This document shows positions 5,040 through 13,560 of a stretch of 17,748 bases of DNA, piece by piece. This DNA is from an uncultured Eubacteriales bacterium. Its GTDB lineage: Bacteria; Bacillota; Clostridia; Lachnospirales; Bianqueaceae. The stretch is taken from positions 1 through 17,748 of the forward strand of contig CABUPM010000050.1 in the NCBI GenBank assembly GCA_902493345.1, read 5' to 3'. Position 1 is the first letter of the stretch. Each line of letters begins with the position of its first letter. The position numbers and the translations under genes were made by a program. The notes beneath the pieces were generated by a model that was not told the DNA's origin, did not search any database, and worked only from the letters and a program-made list of their open reading frames with translations.

Positions 5040-5978
5040 ATGGCACTGGAGGTTAAGGAATTATGGAAACGGTACGGGGACAGAACCGTGGTGGATCATA
5101 TCAGTTTTACATTGGAAAAGCCGGGCGTCTATGCACTCCTTGGACGCAATGGCGCGGGTAAGACGACGACGATTCGTATGATTCTGGGGATGCTCGCAAG
5201 CGATGGCGGCGAGGTCCTGTGGAATGGCAAACCGATGGCAGACGCGGGTCTGACGATCGGATATCTGGCAGAAGAGCGGGGCTTGTACCCGAAATATACA
5301 TTGATGGATCAGCTCCTCTATTTTGCGGCGCTGAAGGGTGTTGGCAAGGCAGAAGCGCAGAAGCGTATCCGCTATTGGGCGGAGCGTCTGGAGGTGGAGG
5401 AATACCTGTATCCTATGTACAAGGGACGCAGAACGCATTCCAAGATCGCGGATCAGCTCTCCAAGGGCAATCAGCAGAAGATTCAGCTTATGGCGGCTTT
5501 ACTGGCCGATCCGGAGTTCATCATTCTGGACGAGCCTCTGAGCGGCCTGGATCCGGTCAACGCGGATCTTTTCAAATCGATCATCCGGGAAGAGATCCAA
5601 AAGGAAAAGTATCTGATCATGTCCAGCCATCAGATGAGTGTGATCGAGGAGTTCTGCGAGGACATCACGATTTTGAACCGCGGCCGAGCGGTATTGCAGG
5701 GGAATCTCAATGAGATCAAGAAGAGCTACGGCCGTGTCAATATGATTGTAAAATGCGAAGAGGATATACAGCCGCTGATTCAGGAAGCAGGGCTTCAGGT
5801 GATCAACGCGACGCCCGATGGAGATTCGATTCGGGTACGGGACGAGGCGCAGGCCAAAGAATTCCTGACACGTCTGCTTGCGGCTGGAATGTCGGTGGTT
5901 CGTTATGAGCTTCGGGAGCCCTCTCTGCATGAGCTTTTTGTGGAAAAAACAGGGGGCGCGGCGGATGAAAACAAGTAG
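5040..5978 (+). CDS. ABC transporter ATP-binding protein (NatA-like)
   Basis: This 312-aa cytoplasmic ATPase would power an ABC-2 exporter. It has Walker A GRNGAGKTT (35-43), a NatA-type Q-loop region GYLAEERGLYPK (74-85), the signature LSKGNQQK (140-147), Walker B IILDE with the D-loop SGLD (161-171), and the H-loop histidine in SSHQ (His197). Residues about 220-305 form the accessory C-terminal domain (DUF4162 type) common in this subfamily. A short basic insertion (YPMYKGRRTHSK, about 124-135) precedes the signature and is not typical. The start is ATG 5040, with ACGGAGG six bases upstream; a TTG at 5034 is inside the SD spacing and is unlikely. The gene overlaps the first permease gene by 14 bases. 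The substrate is unknown; NatA relatives export Na+, antibiotics or peptides. Confidence 0.93.
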   Translation: MALEVKELWKRYGDRTVVDHISFTLEKPGVYALLGRNGAGKTTTIRMILGMLASDGGEVLWNGKPMADAGLTIGYLAEERGLYPKYTLMDQLLYFAALKGVGKAEAQKRIRYWAERLEVEEYLYPMYKGRRTHSKIADQLSKGNQQKIQLMAALLADPEFIILDEPLSGLDPVNADLFKSIIREEIQKEKYLIMSSHQMSVIEEFCEDITILNRGRAVLQGNLNEIKKSYGRVNMIVKCEEDIQPLIQEAGLQVINATPDGDSIRVRDEAQAKEFLTRLLAAGMSVVRYELREPSLHELFVEKTGGAADENK

Positions 5979-7290
5979 AATCCATGGATGGCAGGCCGTA
6001 TATCGGTTTTCACTGAAGCAGCATCTGAAGGGGATGCCGTTTCAGGTGATGACGACATTGGTCTGTGTCCTTCTGATTTTGGTTCTTCCAGTCGTATACT
6101 GGATGACACAGACGGTGGAACAGACATCGGCGACCAATGTGAAAAAGCTCTATATAATAGATGAAACAGGGATGAATCTGGATTATCTGGGGTTTGCGTC
6201 CGGAGAATACCGGGAGCTTCAGATCATACAGGATACGCGTAATGTGCAGGAAGTGACGGAAAAGCTCCAGAAGCTGAGCGGCAAGGAGAAGACGGCTCTG
6301 GCACAGATCCGTTTTCAGGACGGGACGCTGCAGGTCAATATGTACTATGGAGTCGGAAGCTCGTTGGGGGAAGTAGATTTGTCCGCTATGGGCAATGCGC
6401 TCTTGCAGTATTACCGGGACCAGGCAGTGCAGCAAAAGACAACCGGAGAGCAGAAGGAGATTCTGGAGCGTTCTGTCAGTGTCAACACGCAGAAGCTTCG
6501 GGAAAACATGCTGCCGGAGACGACGGGCAGAGTCAACGGAATCGAATATGCCGTGATTATGGTGATCTCCTGCCTGGCTATGATGTTTGTCGCTATCTCC
6601 GGAGAGGGGATTGCCTCATCGATTGTGACGGAAAAATCCTCCAAGATCACAGAGTACCTGCTTACCTCCGTCAAGCCGCTGGCGTTGATCGTAGGTAAGG
6701 TGCTGTCTGTACTGACGGCTGTTTTCTTTCAGTTTGTGTTAATGGCGGCATCGCTTGCGGCCTCCTGGGGGATCGTCCGGCTCATGGGGGACGAGACTCT
6801 GAGCCTCAGCGCGGTTCTTGGCGGAATGACAGGAGATATTCAGGTACAGCCGCTGGGTGTGATCGGCGCGGTCCTCTTCTTTGCGTTGGGCCTGTTGCTG
6901 TACGGCATGATGGCAGGTGTGGTCGGCGCCAGTGTGAGCCGGGTCGAGGAGACATCGGAGGGACTGAAGTTCTATAATATTCTTCTGATTGGCTGTTCGA
7001 TTCTGGGTGTGACGGCGGCAAGACTGGGCGCGGCAGGAGAGTACAGAGCGCTGGTGGCGGTCGCGGTCCTATGCCCGTTTTCCTCGCCCTTTATCGTTCC
7101 AGCATATCTGGCGTTGGGAAAGCTCTCCGCCGGGATGCTGATCTGTTCGGTCGTACTATTGATTCTGACCGTGGTGGCTGCCGCGTATTTCGTTGCGGGA
7201 GTCTATGAGATACTGATCTTTTACCGGGGATCCCATGTCAAGATGAAGAACCTGTGGAAGATGGTTATCGGAAGGAGGGGAGAGCGATGA
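5965..7290 (+). CDS. ABC-2 type permease, NatB-like (first of two)
   Basis: The 441-aa membrane protein has the NatB/ABC-2 layout. One helix lies near the N-terminus (about 27-48), followed by a large extracytoplasmic domain (about 50-190). A block of about five to six helices from 193 to the end includes the family signature VTEKSSKITEYLLTSVKPLALIVGK (221-245). I chose ATG 5965 because it gives the sequence MKTSRIHGWQAVYRF ahead of the first helix and lies 14 bases inside the ATPase gene behind a GGGGGCG SD-like stretch; longer in-frame starts would add residues read from the ATPase gene. It overlaps the next permease gene by ATGA. With the ATPase and the second permease it would form a heterodimeric exporter. 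Confidence 0.9.
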   Translation: MKTSRIHGWQAVYRFSLKQHLKGMPFQVMTTLVCVLLILVLPVVYWMTQTVEQTSATNVKKLYIIDETGMNLDYLGFASGEYRELQIIQDTRNVQEVTEKLQKLSGKEKTALAQIRFQDGTLQVNMYYGVGSSLGEVDLSAMGNALLQYYRDQAVQQKTTGEQKEILERSVSVNTQKLRENMLPETTGRVNGIEYAVIMVISCLAMMFVAISGEGIASSIVTEKSSKITEYLLTSVKPLALIVGKVLSVLTAVFFQFVLMAASLAASWGIVRLMGDETLSLSAVLGGMTGDIQVQPLGVIGAVLFFALGLLLYGMMAGVVGASVSRVEETSEGLKFYNILLIGCSILGVTAARLGAAGEYRALVAVAVLCPFSSPFIVPAYLALGKLSAGMLICSVVLLILTVVAAAYFVAGVYEILIFYRGSHVKMKNLWKMVIGRRGER

Positions 7291-8597
7291 TAGAAAAAAA
7301 GCGCCCCTTTGCCGGAGGATGTAAAGTATTTCGTTTTACCCTGACGCAGACGCTGAAAACCACCAGGATCCGTTTGGTGACAGCGATTTTTGCGCTGATT
7401 CTCTTTGCCGGAGGGATGGCGCTCAACATCATACTGGCTTTGTCGCAGGGCTCATCTCCCATACAGAACCTATATGTGGTCAATACCAGCGATCTGGAGG
7501 GAAGCTTTGCGGAGCTTCAGGATAGCCGCCGTTTTGCGGACATACAGGTGCGGGAGGATTCCAGAAACAGGCAGGAACTGATGGAGGCCTTGCAGGAAAC
7601 CGATTGTGACGTGGCTGTATTTTTAAGCCAGGATGCGGATGGGTATCGGATTGAGGTGGTACTGCCTGTGGGGACTCGCCTGCTGAAAGCGGAAGGAGAG
7701 GAGCTCTCCGAAGAGCTTCAGCGCTGTGTGGAGAACTATAAATCAAAAAAAGCGCAGGTAGATTCACAGCTCTATAACAAGATCTCGGCGCAGGGCGTAA
7801 GCCAGGTGATTGCGGTAGGGAAAAACGCGCAGGGCAGCGGCGAGCTGCAGATGAAGATCCTTTTACCGCTTCTGGTGGGGACAGTTCTCTACGGAATGGT
7901 GATGCTGTACGGCCAGACGATCGCGAAGACGATTGTTGCGGAAAAGACCTCCAAGCTGATGGAGACGCTTCTCACATATATTCAGCCCTATGCGCTGGTT
8001 GCGGGTAAGGTCAGCGCGATGGTTGTGATTGCGTTAGCACAGCTTACAGTCTGGGTTCTGAGTATCCTGTTGGGACTTTGGATCGGTGACTGGATCGGCG
8101 ATATATTGAATCCGGAGTATGTCAACGGCATGATGCTGGCGCTGCGTCATATCCAGGAGAGCGGAGGACTGTCGGCGCTCTCAGTCGGGGGAGTCATTTT
8201 CTCCATAATAACCTTATGTCTCGGCTTCTTTATGTATTCCGTGATCGCGGGACTCCTCAACTCATTTGCAGGCAAGCCGGAGGATCTGTCCAATACGATG
8301 GGGATCTTTATCACGATCAGTCTCATCTCATGGTTGTTTGCCTGCGGTGTTCCTATCTATGCCGCACTGCGTGGCGCGAGCGCAGCCGTGCTGATCTACT
8401 ATATCCCCTTTACAGCCGCTTTTTGCCTGCCCGCTGGAATCCTTGTGGGCAATGTGACTGTTTGGGGGGCACTCCTTTCAACGGTTTTGATGGTGGCGGC
8501 GACGCTCCTGTTTATCTATCTGACAGGTAAGGTGTACCGGGATCGAGTGTTCTATCGAGGCGCTTCACCGTTCGGAATTCTGACCAAAAATCATTAA
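7287..8597 (+). CDS. ABC-2 type permease, NatB-like (second of two)
   Basis: This 436-aa protein is a diverged paralogue of the preceding permease. It has an N-terminal helix (about 30-52), an external domain (about 55-185), and then a helical block with the homologous signature AEKTSKLMETLLTYIQPYALVAGK (218-241). The ATG at 7287 overlaps the previous stop as ATGA, with GGAGGGGAG upstream, so the two permeases are translationally coupled and probably made in equal amounts as a heterodimer. A 13-bp hairpin terminator follows the stop by 11 bases. An earlier in-frame ATG (7254) lacks an SD and lies inside the previous gene. Confidence 0.9.
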   Translation: MIEKKRPFAGGCKVFRFTLTQTLKTTRIRLVTAIFALILFAGGMALNIILALSQGSSPIQNLYVVNTSDLEGSFAELQDSRRFADIQVREDSRNRQELMEALQETDCDVAVFLSQDADGYRIEVVLPVGTRLLKAEGEELSEELQRCVENYKSKKAQVDSQLYNKISAQGVSQVIAVGKNAQGSGELQMKILLPLLVGTVLYGMVMLYGQTIAKTIVAEKTSKLMETLLTYIQPYALVAGKVSAMVVIALAQLTVWVLSILLGLWIGDWIGDILNPEYVNGMMLALRHIQESGGLSALSVGGVIFSIITLCLGFFMYSVIAGLLNSFAGKPEDLSNTMGIFITISLISWLFACGVPIYAALRGASAAVLIYYIPFTAAFCLPAGILVGNVTVWGALLSTVLMVAATLLFIYLTGKVYRDRVFYRGASPFGILTKNH

Positions 8598-8608
8598 AGT
8601 ATAACAAG

Positions 8609-8640
8609 ACCCCAGAAGATCAGGAGAGATCTTCTGGGGT
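8609..8640. terminator. Bidirectional terminator between the ABC operon and ispD
   Basis: ACCCCAGAAGATC (8609-8621) and GATCTTCTGGGGT (8628-8640) form a perfect 13-bp stem with a six-base loop. On the plus strand TGTGATTTTT follows, and on the minus strand CTTGTTATACTTT follows. The stop codon of ispD (8622-8620) lies inside the hairpin. Confidence 0.88.
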
Positions 8641-9294
8641 TGTGATTTTTATATTGCTGTACGAGCCGGAACACAGATGCACACGATGCGCCGTGTATTT
8701 TTCGACGACCTGACCATCGTCAGTACAGGCAGAATCTCCGTGGGCCTCGGCTGCCCTATGGGCGGACAATAGCAGACGGCGTTCAAAGACCTGCGGAGTC
8801 TGTACATTCCACAGAGACTTTCGTTCTGGAGTCTCTGTGACAAATCCGTCGGCATCGACACGCTTGATGGTATCCTTACAGGGGACGGCCATCAGAGAGG
8901 CACCGTACAGTATAGCATCGTCCAGAACGTGTTCCAGGTCATCTATTGTCAGATAGGGCCTGGCGGCATCATGCACAGCCACATAGTCACAGCTTTCCGG
9001 CAGCGCGGTAAGACCGGCCAGAACGGAGGCTTGCCGTGTTTTGCCGCCGGGGAGGATCTTTTGAACCTTATGAAATCCTTCCCGACAGAGAATCTGCTGA
9101 CACTGAAGGATATCTTCCGAGCCGGTAACCAATACGATTCCGTAAATTCTCGGACAGCGCTCAAAGATTTCTAGGCTATGCGCCAGGATTTCACGGCCGT
9201 CCGAGAGTGTCAGAAATTGTTTTTTTATGGGCGCTCCCATCCGGCTTCCGGAACCGGCCGCCGGAATTACCGCCCAGATTTCCGGCTCATTCAT
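8620..9294 (-). CDS. ispD: 2-C-methyl-D-erythritol 4-phosphate cytidylyltransferase
   Basis: The 224-aa enzyme transfers CMP from CTP to methylerythritol phosphate, the third step of the MEP isoprenoid pathway in the cytoplasm. The family motifs are present: PAAGSGSRMG then KKQF (11-27), HDAARPYLT (108-116), VPCKDTIKRV, NVQTPQVF, TDDGQVVE and the C-terminal GSYSNIKITTPEDL. The usual PKQF is KKQF here, and the chain stops directly after PEDLS, so the last helix of about 8 to 10 residues found in most IspD proteins is missing. The ribitol-5-phosphate cytidylyltransferases (TarI) are close relatives and cannot be fully excluded. The ATG overlaps the end of the GH42 gene by 8 bases, so it appears translationally coupled to a sugar operon, an unusual context for an isoprenoid gene. 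Confidence 0.88.
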   Translation of the reverse strand: MNEPEIWAVIPAAGSGSRMGAPIKKQFLTLSDGREILAHSLEIFERCPRIYGIVLVTGSEDILQCQQILCREGFHKVQKILPGGKTRQASVLAGLTALPESCDYVAVHDAARPYLTIDDLEHVLDDAILYGASLMAVPCKDTIKRVDADGFVTETPERKSLWNVQTPQVFERRLLLSAHRAAEAHGDSACTDDGQVVEKYTAHRVHLCSGSYSNIKITTPEDLS

Positions 9295-11320
9295 GGCATT
9301 TTGCGCTCTGAATACACAGCACGCCGTAGCCTTCCAGAGAATAGCTGCCCTGAATGGTCTTCCCGCTTAAGAGGTCTGTCCCCTGCGGGAGGTTTTCCAA
9401 CAGAACAGGACCTTCGTTAAAGTTCAAAAGGAAGGTATATCTGTAGCATTCATCTTCCCGCACATGGCGTTCCACATTCTCCGGAAGCGCGGCGCAGGGC
9501 AGATGAAGGGCGGACGCCGTATCCTGGTACAGATCCTTAAGGTAGGCATCCTCTGTCCGGGCCGCAATATAGATGGCGGTACCCTTTCCGTACTTGTGCC
9601 GGGTTACGGCAGGGCGTCCGGCATAGAAATCTTCTTCATAGGAGGCCAGAATCTCGCAGTCTGTGGGATGGATTAATTCACAATAATCCCGCACTTCATA
9701 GTGTTTGCCGTGACTTAAGATCCGATTGCGGTCCTCTGGATAGAGAGAATCGATCTCTTCGTTCCAGATACCGAATACCTCCTGCAGTCCTGCTCCCGGC
9801 AGTCCTCCCAGGTGAGTCAGAAGCGTATCGCCCGCGTAAGCGAGAAGATAAGAAGCGATGACCGTTCCGCCTTCCGCGACAAATTGACGCAGCTTTTCGC
9901 CCAGAGCCTCGTTGACCATATAGAGCATCGGAAGGATCAGAAGCTTATATCCCTCAAAAGAATCTTCCGAAGAGATCACGTCCAGATCAGCTCCGGTTCG
10001 TGTAAACGCTTCGTAATGCGCATAGGCGGTGTCAATCATCTGCTTATGCTCGCTCAGCCCGGAGATCAGGGAGACAGCCCAGCGATTGGGGGTGTCCATG
10101 ATCATAGTGGCCTGCGCGTGGATGCGGGAGCCCGCGACGGGCTGAAGCCGCTTCAGATCCTGACCCAGTTGGGCAACCTCGTGGTAGATCCGGGTGTCAG
10201 AAGTGCCTTTGTGGTCGATCACCGCACCGTGATACTGTTCAAAGCTGCCGCGGCATTTCCGAATCTGAAAATACTGCACGGTATCCGAACCGCAGGCGAC
10301 AGCATGAAGGGATGAGAGACGATGAACACCGGGACGGCGCAATTTGTTGTAGGGTTGCCAGTTGACCAATCCGGGCGCGCTCTCCATCAGCATAAAGGGC
10401 TTGCCGCCTGCGTAGGCGCGCATTTGTGCGTGAGTAAAGGCAGCGACGGCAGCTGTGTGCCCCATGGTCTCCGTGGGACGGTGCCAGAAAGGATAACTGT
10501 CCCAACTGATTACGTCCAGACCTTCCTTCATCTCGTGATAATCCAGCCCCTCCGACAGATGAAAGTTGGTCGTGACCGGAACCTTCGGCGTATACTGGCG
10601 CAGCGGAGTGATCTCCGCCATCATAAAATCATGGGTGTTCCATGTAGTAAAGCGTTTCCAGTCCAGACGCATGGCCGCCATGGAATGCTCGCCGTTCTCA
10701 AAGGGCGGTTCGATCTCGTCAAAAGAGGTATAGGTATGGCTCCAGAAGGCAGACCACCAAGCCTGATTCAAAGCGTCCAGCGTATGATACTTGCGGCGAA
10801 GATATTCCTGAAAACGTTTTGTACATAAGGGACAATAGCATTCACCGCCGTATTCGTTGGAAACATGCCACAGGATCAGTCCAGGATGATTCTGATAACG
10901 CTGTGCCAGTACCGTATTGATCTGACGGACCTTTTCACGGTAGGCCGGAGAAGAGGGACAATGATTGTGACGGCCGCCATGGTGATTGCGGTTTCCGGAA
11001 GAGGAGACGCGCATGGCATCCGGATACTTCCGGTCCAGCCAGGCGGGACGGGCACCGGAGGGTGTAGCCAGAATGGTATAGATTCCATTCTGATACAGGG
11101 TATCCATCCGTTCATCCAGCCAATCCAGCGTGTAAACACCTTCTTCCGGCTCCAGAGCCGACCAGGCAAAGATTCCCATGGATACGCAGTTGATTCCGGC
11201 TTCTTTCATCAGTCGGACATCCGCGTCCAGAACCTCCGGATACTGCAGCCATTGATCCGGATTGTAGTCCCCGCCGTGTAAAAGGGCGGGGACTGCGTCA
11301 AACAGAAATTGTTGTGTCAT
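9287..11320 (-). CDS. GH42 beta-galactosidase
   Basis: The 677-aa protein is a full-length GH42 enzyme, cleaving terminal beta-D-galactose from oligosaccharides with retention. HGGDYNPDQW (15-24) opens the TIM barrel. WHVSNEYGGECYC (151-163) holds the acid/base Glu156, and FMLMESAPG (309-317) holds the nucleophile Glu313. Cysteines 121, 161, 163 and 166 match the zinc site of many GH42 enzymes. A trimerisation-type domain (about 390-610) and a short C-terminal beta domain follow. No signal peptide is seen, so it acts inside the cell on imported sugars, perhaps beta-1,4-galacto-oligosaccharides from pectin side chains. AGGAG lies 7 to 8 bases before the ATG. The gene is 15 bases downstream of the larger glycosidase gene and overlaps ispD. 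Confidence 0.95.
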   Translation of the reverse strand: MTQQFLFDAVPALLHGGDYNPDQWLQYPEVLDADVRLMKEAGINCVSMGIFAWSALEPEEGVYTLDWLDERMDTLYQNGIYTILATPSGARPAWLDRKYPDAMRVSSSGNRNHHGGRHNHCPSSPAYREKVRQINTVLAQRYQNHPGLILWHVSNEYGGECYCPLCTKRFQEYLRRKYHTLDALNQAWWSAFWSHTYTSFDEIEPPFENGEHSMAAMRLDWKRFTTWNTHDFMMAEITPLRQYTPKVPVTTNFHLSEGLDYHEMKEGLDVISWDSYPFWHRPTETMGHTAAVAAFTHAQMRAYAGGKPFMLMESAPGLVNWQPYNKLRRPGVHRLSSLHAVACGSDTVQYFQIRKCRGSFEQYHGAVIDHKGTSDTRIYHEVAQLGQDLKRLQPVAGSRIHAQATMIMDTPNRWAVSLISGLSEHKQMIDTAYAHYEAFTRTGADLDVISSEDSFEGYKLLILPMLYMVNEALGEKLRQFVAEGGTVIASYLLAYAGDTLLTHLGGLPGAGLQEVFGIWNEEIDSLYPEDRNRILSHGKHYEVRDYCELIHPTDCEILASYEEDFYAGRPAVTRHKYGKGTAIYIAARTEDAYLKDLYQDTASALHLPCAALPENVERHVREDECYRYTFLLNFNEGPVLLENLPQGTDLLSGKTIQGSYSLEGYGVLCIQSAKCHE

Positions 11321-11335
11321 GATATTCTCCTGAGA

Positions 11336-13390
11336 TTACGGCAGAGGCAGGATATCTTCCCACTCTACCTTCCATTCCTTGGGGAAACCGGGCGTCTTTT
11401 CGGTACAGCCGTCCCATCCGGCACACATCAGACCTACAGCCAACAGCAGCGCGCCGTTGCCGGGGAGGTAGCAGGGGATATCGGGACGGTCTGCCTGACG
11501 GTTATGACCGTTATTGAGATATACATTTTTAGAGGAATCATAGAGCAGGCAATCGATCGCGGTTTCAGGAAGCCCGAGACGGGTGGCGCACATGGCCAGC
11601 ATGGGGAAGTCCCAGCCCCAGATCTCGGTCATTCTCCAACCGCCGTGTATAACCTTCATCAGCGTATTCTTCATGATCTCCGGATCGATCTTGTGTCCGG
11701 GCAGCATACCGTAGGCCGCGACCATGGACGGATGATCACGATTAAAGAGCTCTGTATAGGTGTCAGGGCAATTCTCGTGCGCCAGATACAGATCGTCCTT
11801 GACAGGAGCCGGAGCCATATGAGCGGCAATATATTTCCAATCTTCGTTTTCAGGCTCGCCCAGACGCTGAAGCCACAGATTGGCGGTGTTCAGACCATAA
11901 GCCCAGTATTCCAGCTCATACGGAGGATTCATAACAATGTGGGCATTGTGGTTTTCCTGAGAAGGAATCATACCGGGACCGAGCATATAGCACTGACGGT
12001 TCTCGTCCCAACGGGCGTAATCGGCCATGAATTCCGCGGTCTGCATCACGATTTCACGGTAGCACTGCAGAACCTCGCGGCAGGGATGGGCGCGGTAGAC
12101 GAGTTCAGCGTAGTAGAGCGGATGAGGCTGCTGCCAGATCAGAAGCGGCCCGATACCGGAAGGACTGTCCACACCGCTGCGGTCCGTCATCTTGGGCCAG
12201 CGAGCGCCCTTGTAGCCCTGGCTTTCCGCCAGCTCCCGCGCCTTGGGCAGGATGGACTGATAGTACCACAGACTGCGCTCCAGAAGCTCAGAACGTCCCC
12301 AGCTGGCAAAATGCGCGGCATGCCAGTAATGCATTTCCATGTGGAATTTTCCAAACCAACTGTTCATGGTCAGGCCGGTTTCCTGCGGAGGCAGGGTACC
12401 GGCACAGTTCACGGCAGTCAGATACTGGGAGAGGATGATGCGGCGCATAAGCTCATGTCCGCGGTTCCCGCCGTTTTCAATCTGTACAAAACCGCCGTGG
12501 CTCCAATGCTCTTCCCAATGCTTCTGACAATCCCGCAGAACGTCTTCAGCAGACGGAATCGTCTCGGGCGCCGGACGTTCGGAGAAGAGCAGCTGAACCT
12601 GCAAAACATCCTTGCTGCTGGCGATTCGGAAGTGATGCGGTCCCTCCTGAGAGAAGGAGACGCCGTCTCCGGCAAGGAGTGTAACAAAATACCGGTCGTC
12701 ATCGATCATCCGCAGAATTTCCATACGGTTATCATGCTGACGGGTGATGACGCTCCGGTGCGTATCCGCGGCGTCCCAGTTGGCGCCGGTACGGCTGGCG
12801 GCAGGCGCCGGAAAGTCCAGAGAGAGTGTCAGGCCCTGTGTCAGGAGCTCGGAACGAACCGTTACTGTCAATAGATCCAACGAAGGATGTACATAGCTAA
12901 GCGTATCTACGGACTGTCCACGATACGTGAAACGGCTGGTCAGAGTGCCTTCCCAGAGAGAAAGCTTTTGCTCAGGGTTAACGATCTCCTGACGGTCCGG
13001 AATCGGATGCGCGCCGGGAAAAGCAAAGGCAAGACGTCCCATATGGAACTTATGGGGATTCTGGCGCAGCCAGTTGTACGCTTCCTTCTGGTATCCGGGA
13101 CGAGTCGTATAAGGAACATCCCGCTTTCCATTGGAATATAGAGTGCGGGCCAGTTTGTGATAATCAAATTGATGCTCATCCTCACGGTAGGGGGTCGTAT
13201 GCCATCCCCACTGTGCCTGTGTCAGCAGAGGAATTCCAGCTTCATGGAAGCTGTCAAAGGTTTGCAGGCCGGTAATGTCCGCGGTAAAAGCGAATTCGCC
13301 GTTGCCCACCGTAAAAGGGGAGTAGGCATCCCAGGTCGTATTGACCGGAGAATACTGCTCGACTACGGCCTTACGGTTAATTTTTGCCAT
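11336..13390 (-). CDS. Putative (alpha/alpha)6-barrel glycosidase of uncharacterised family
   Basis: This 684-aa protein resembles the two-domain glycosidases and phosphorylases related to GH65 and GH95. A beta-rich N-terminal domain (about 1-270) has YSPFTVGNGEFAFTAD (24-38), and GLQTF and QWGWH follow. A helical C-terminal domain (about 290-680) has TMNSWFGKFHMEMHYWHAAHFASWGR (341-366), NPPYELEYWAYGL (488-500) and HGGWRMTEIWGWDFPMLAMCA (582-602). Glu352 and Glu492 or Glu494 are candidate catalytic acids. I cannot assign a CAZy family or a substrate. There is no signal peptide, so it should be cytoplasmic. It is the first gene of a sugar operon with GH42 and ispD, and a cre site overlaps its 5' untranslated region. 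The ATG at 13390 has AAAGGA about 11 bases upstream. Confidence 0.7.
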   Translation of the reverse strand: MAKINRKAVVEQYSPVNTTWDAYSPFTVGNGEFAFTADITGLQTFDSFHEAGIPLLTQAQWGWHTTPYREDEHQFDYHKLARTLYSNGKRDVPYTTRPGYQKEAYNWLRQNPHKFHMGRLAFAFPGAHPIPDRQEIVNPEQKLSLWEGTLTSRFTYRGQSVDTLSYVHPSLDLLTVTVRSELLTQGLTLSLDFPAPAASRTGANWDAADTHRSVITRQHDNRMEILRMIDDDRYFVTLLAGDGVSFSQEGPHHFRIASSKDVLQVQLLFSERPAPETIPSAEDVLRDCQKHWEEHWSHGGFVQIENGGNRGHELMRRIILSQYLTAVNCAGTLPPQETGLTMNSWFGKFHMEMHYWHAAHFASWGRSELLERSLWYYQSILPKARELAESQGYKGARWPKMTDRSGVDSPSGIGPLLIWQQPHPLYYAELVYRAHPCREVLQCYREIVMQTAEFMADYARWDENRQCYMLGPGMIPSQENHNAHIVMNPPYELEYWAYGLNTANLWLQRLGEPENEDWKYIAAHMAPAPVKDDLYLAHENCPDTYTELFNRDHPSMVAAYGMLPGHKIDPEIMKNTLMKVIHGGWRMTEIWGWDFPMLAMCATRLGLPETAIDCLLYDSSKNVYLNNGHNRQADRPDIPCYLPGNGALLLAVGLMCAGWDGCTEKTPGFPKEWKVEWEDILPLP

Positions 13391-13407
13391 ATAAAATTCA
13401 TCCTTTC

Positions 13408-13421
13408 TGTAAATGCTTTCA
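13408..13421. promoter_or_regulatory. CcpA binding site (cre)
   Basis: TGTAAATGCTTTCA matches the cre consensus TGWAARCGYTWNCW at 13 of 14 positions; only the central C is T. It lies about 7 to 20 bases downstream of the predicted start of the minus-strand glycosidase operon and before its ATG, a position where CcpA represses by blocking elongation or initiation. This predicts catabolite repression by preferred sugars. Confidence 0.7.
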
Positions 13422-13434
13422 ATTGCTAACTGTA

Positions 13435-13463
13435 ATTATAACAAAATGTCGGGGAAAGGTAAA
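13435..13463 (-). promoter_or_regulatory. Promoter of the glycosidase-GH42-ispD operon
   Basis: On the minus strand TTTACC (13463-13458) and a perfect TATAAT (13440-13435) are spaced by 17 bases. The predicted start near 13428 leaves a leader of about 38 bases that contains the cre site. Confidence 0.7.
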
Positions 13464-13492
13464 GGGAAAAAAGAAAAAAGTAAGGCCGGGGC

Positions 13493-13521
13493 TTGTCAAA
13501 TTCAGGCGTTTGCGGTATGAT
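13493..13521 (+). promoter_or_regulatory. Promoter of the GH105 operon
   Basis: TTGTCA (13493-13498) and TATGAT (13516-13521) are spaced by 17 bases. The start of transcription would be near 13528, 33 bases before the ATG at 13561. It is divergent from the minus-strand glycosidase promoter, whose -35 lies 30 bases away. Confidence 0.7.
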
Positions 13522-13560
13522 AAAAAATAAGAAAGAACACATAAAATATGGAGGTTGGAC

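Noticed and set aside
11309..12874. Long plus-strand open frame (521 codons) opposite the large glycosidase gene
   Set aside because: The minus strand has the coherent glycosidase with SD, operon spacing and promoter. The antisense frame has no RBS and an incoherent composition.
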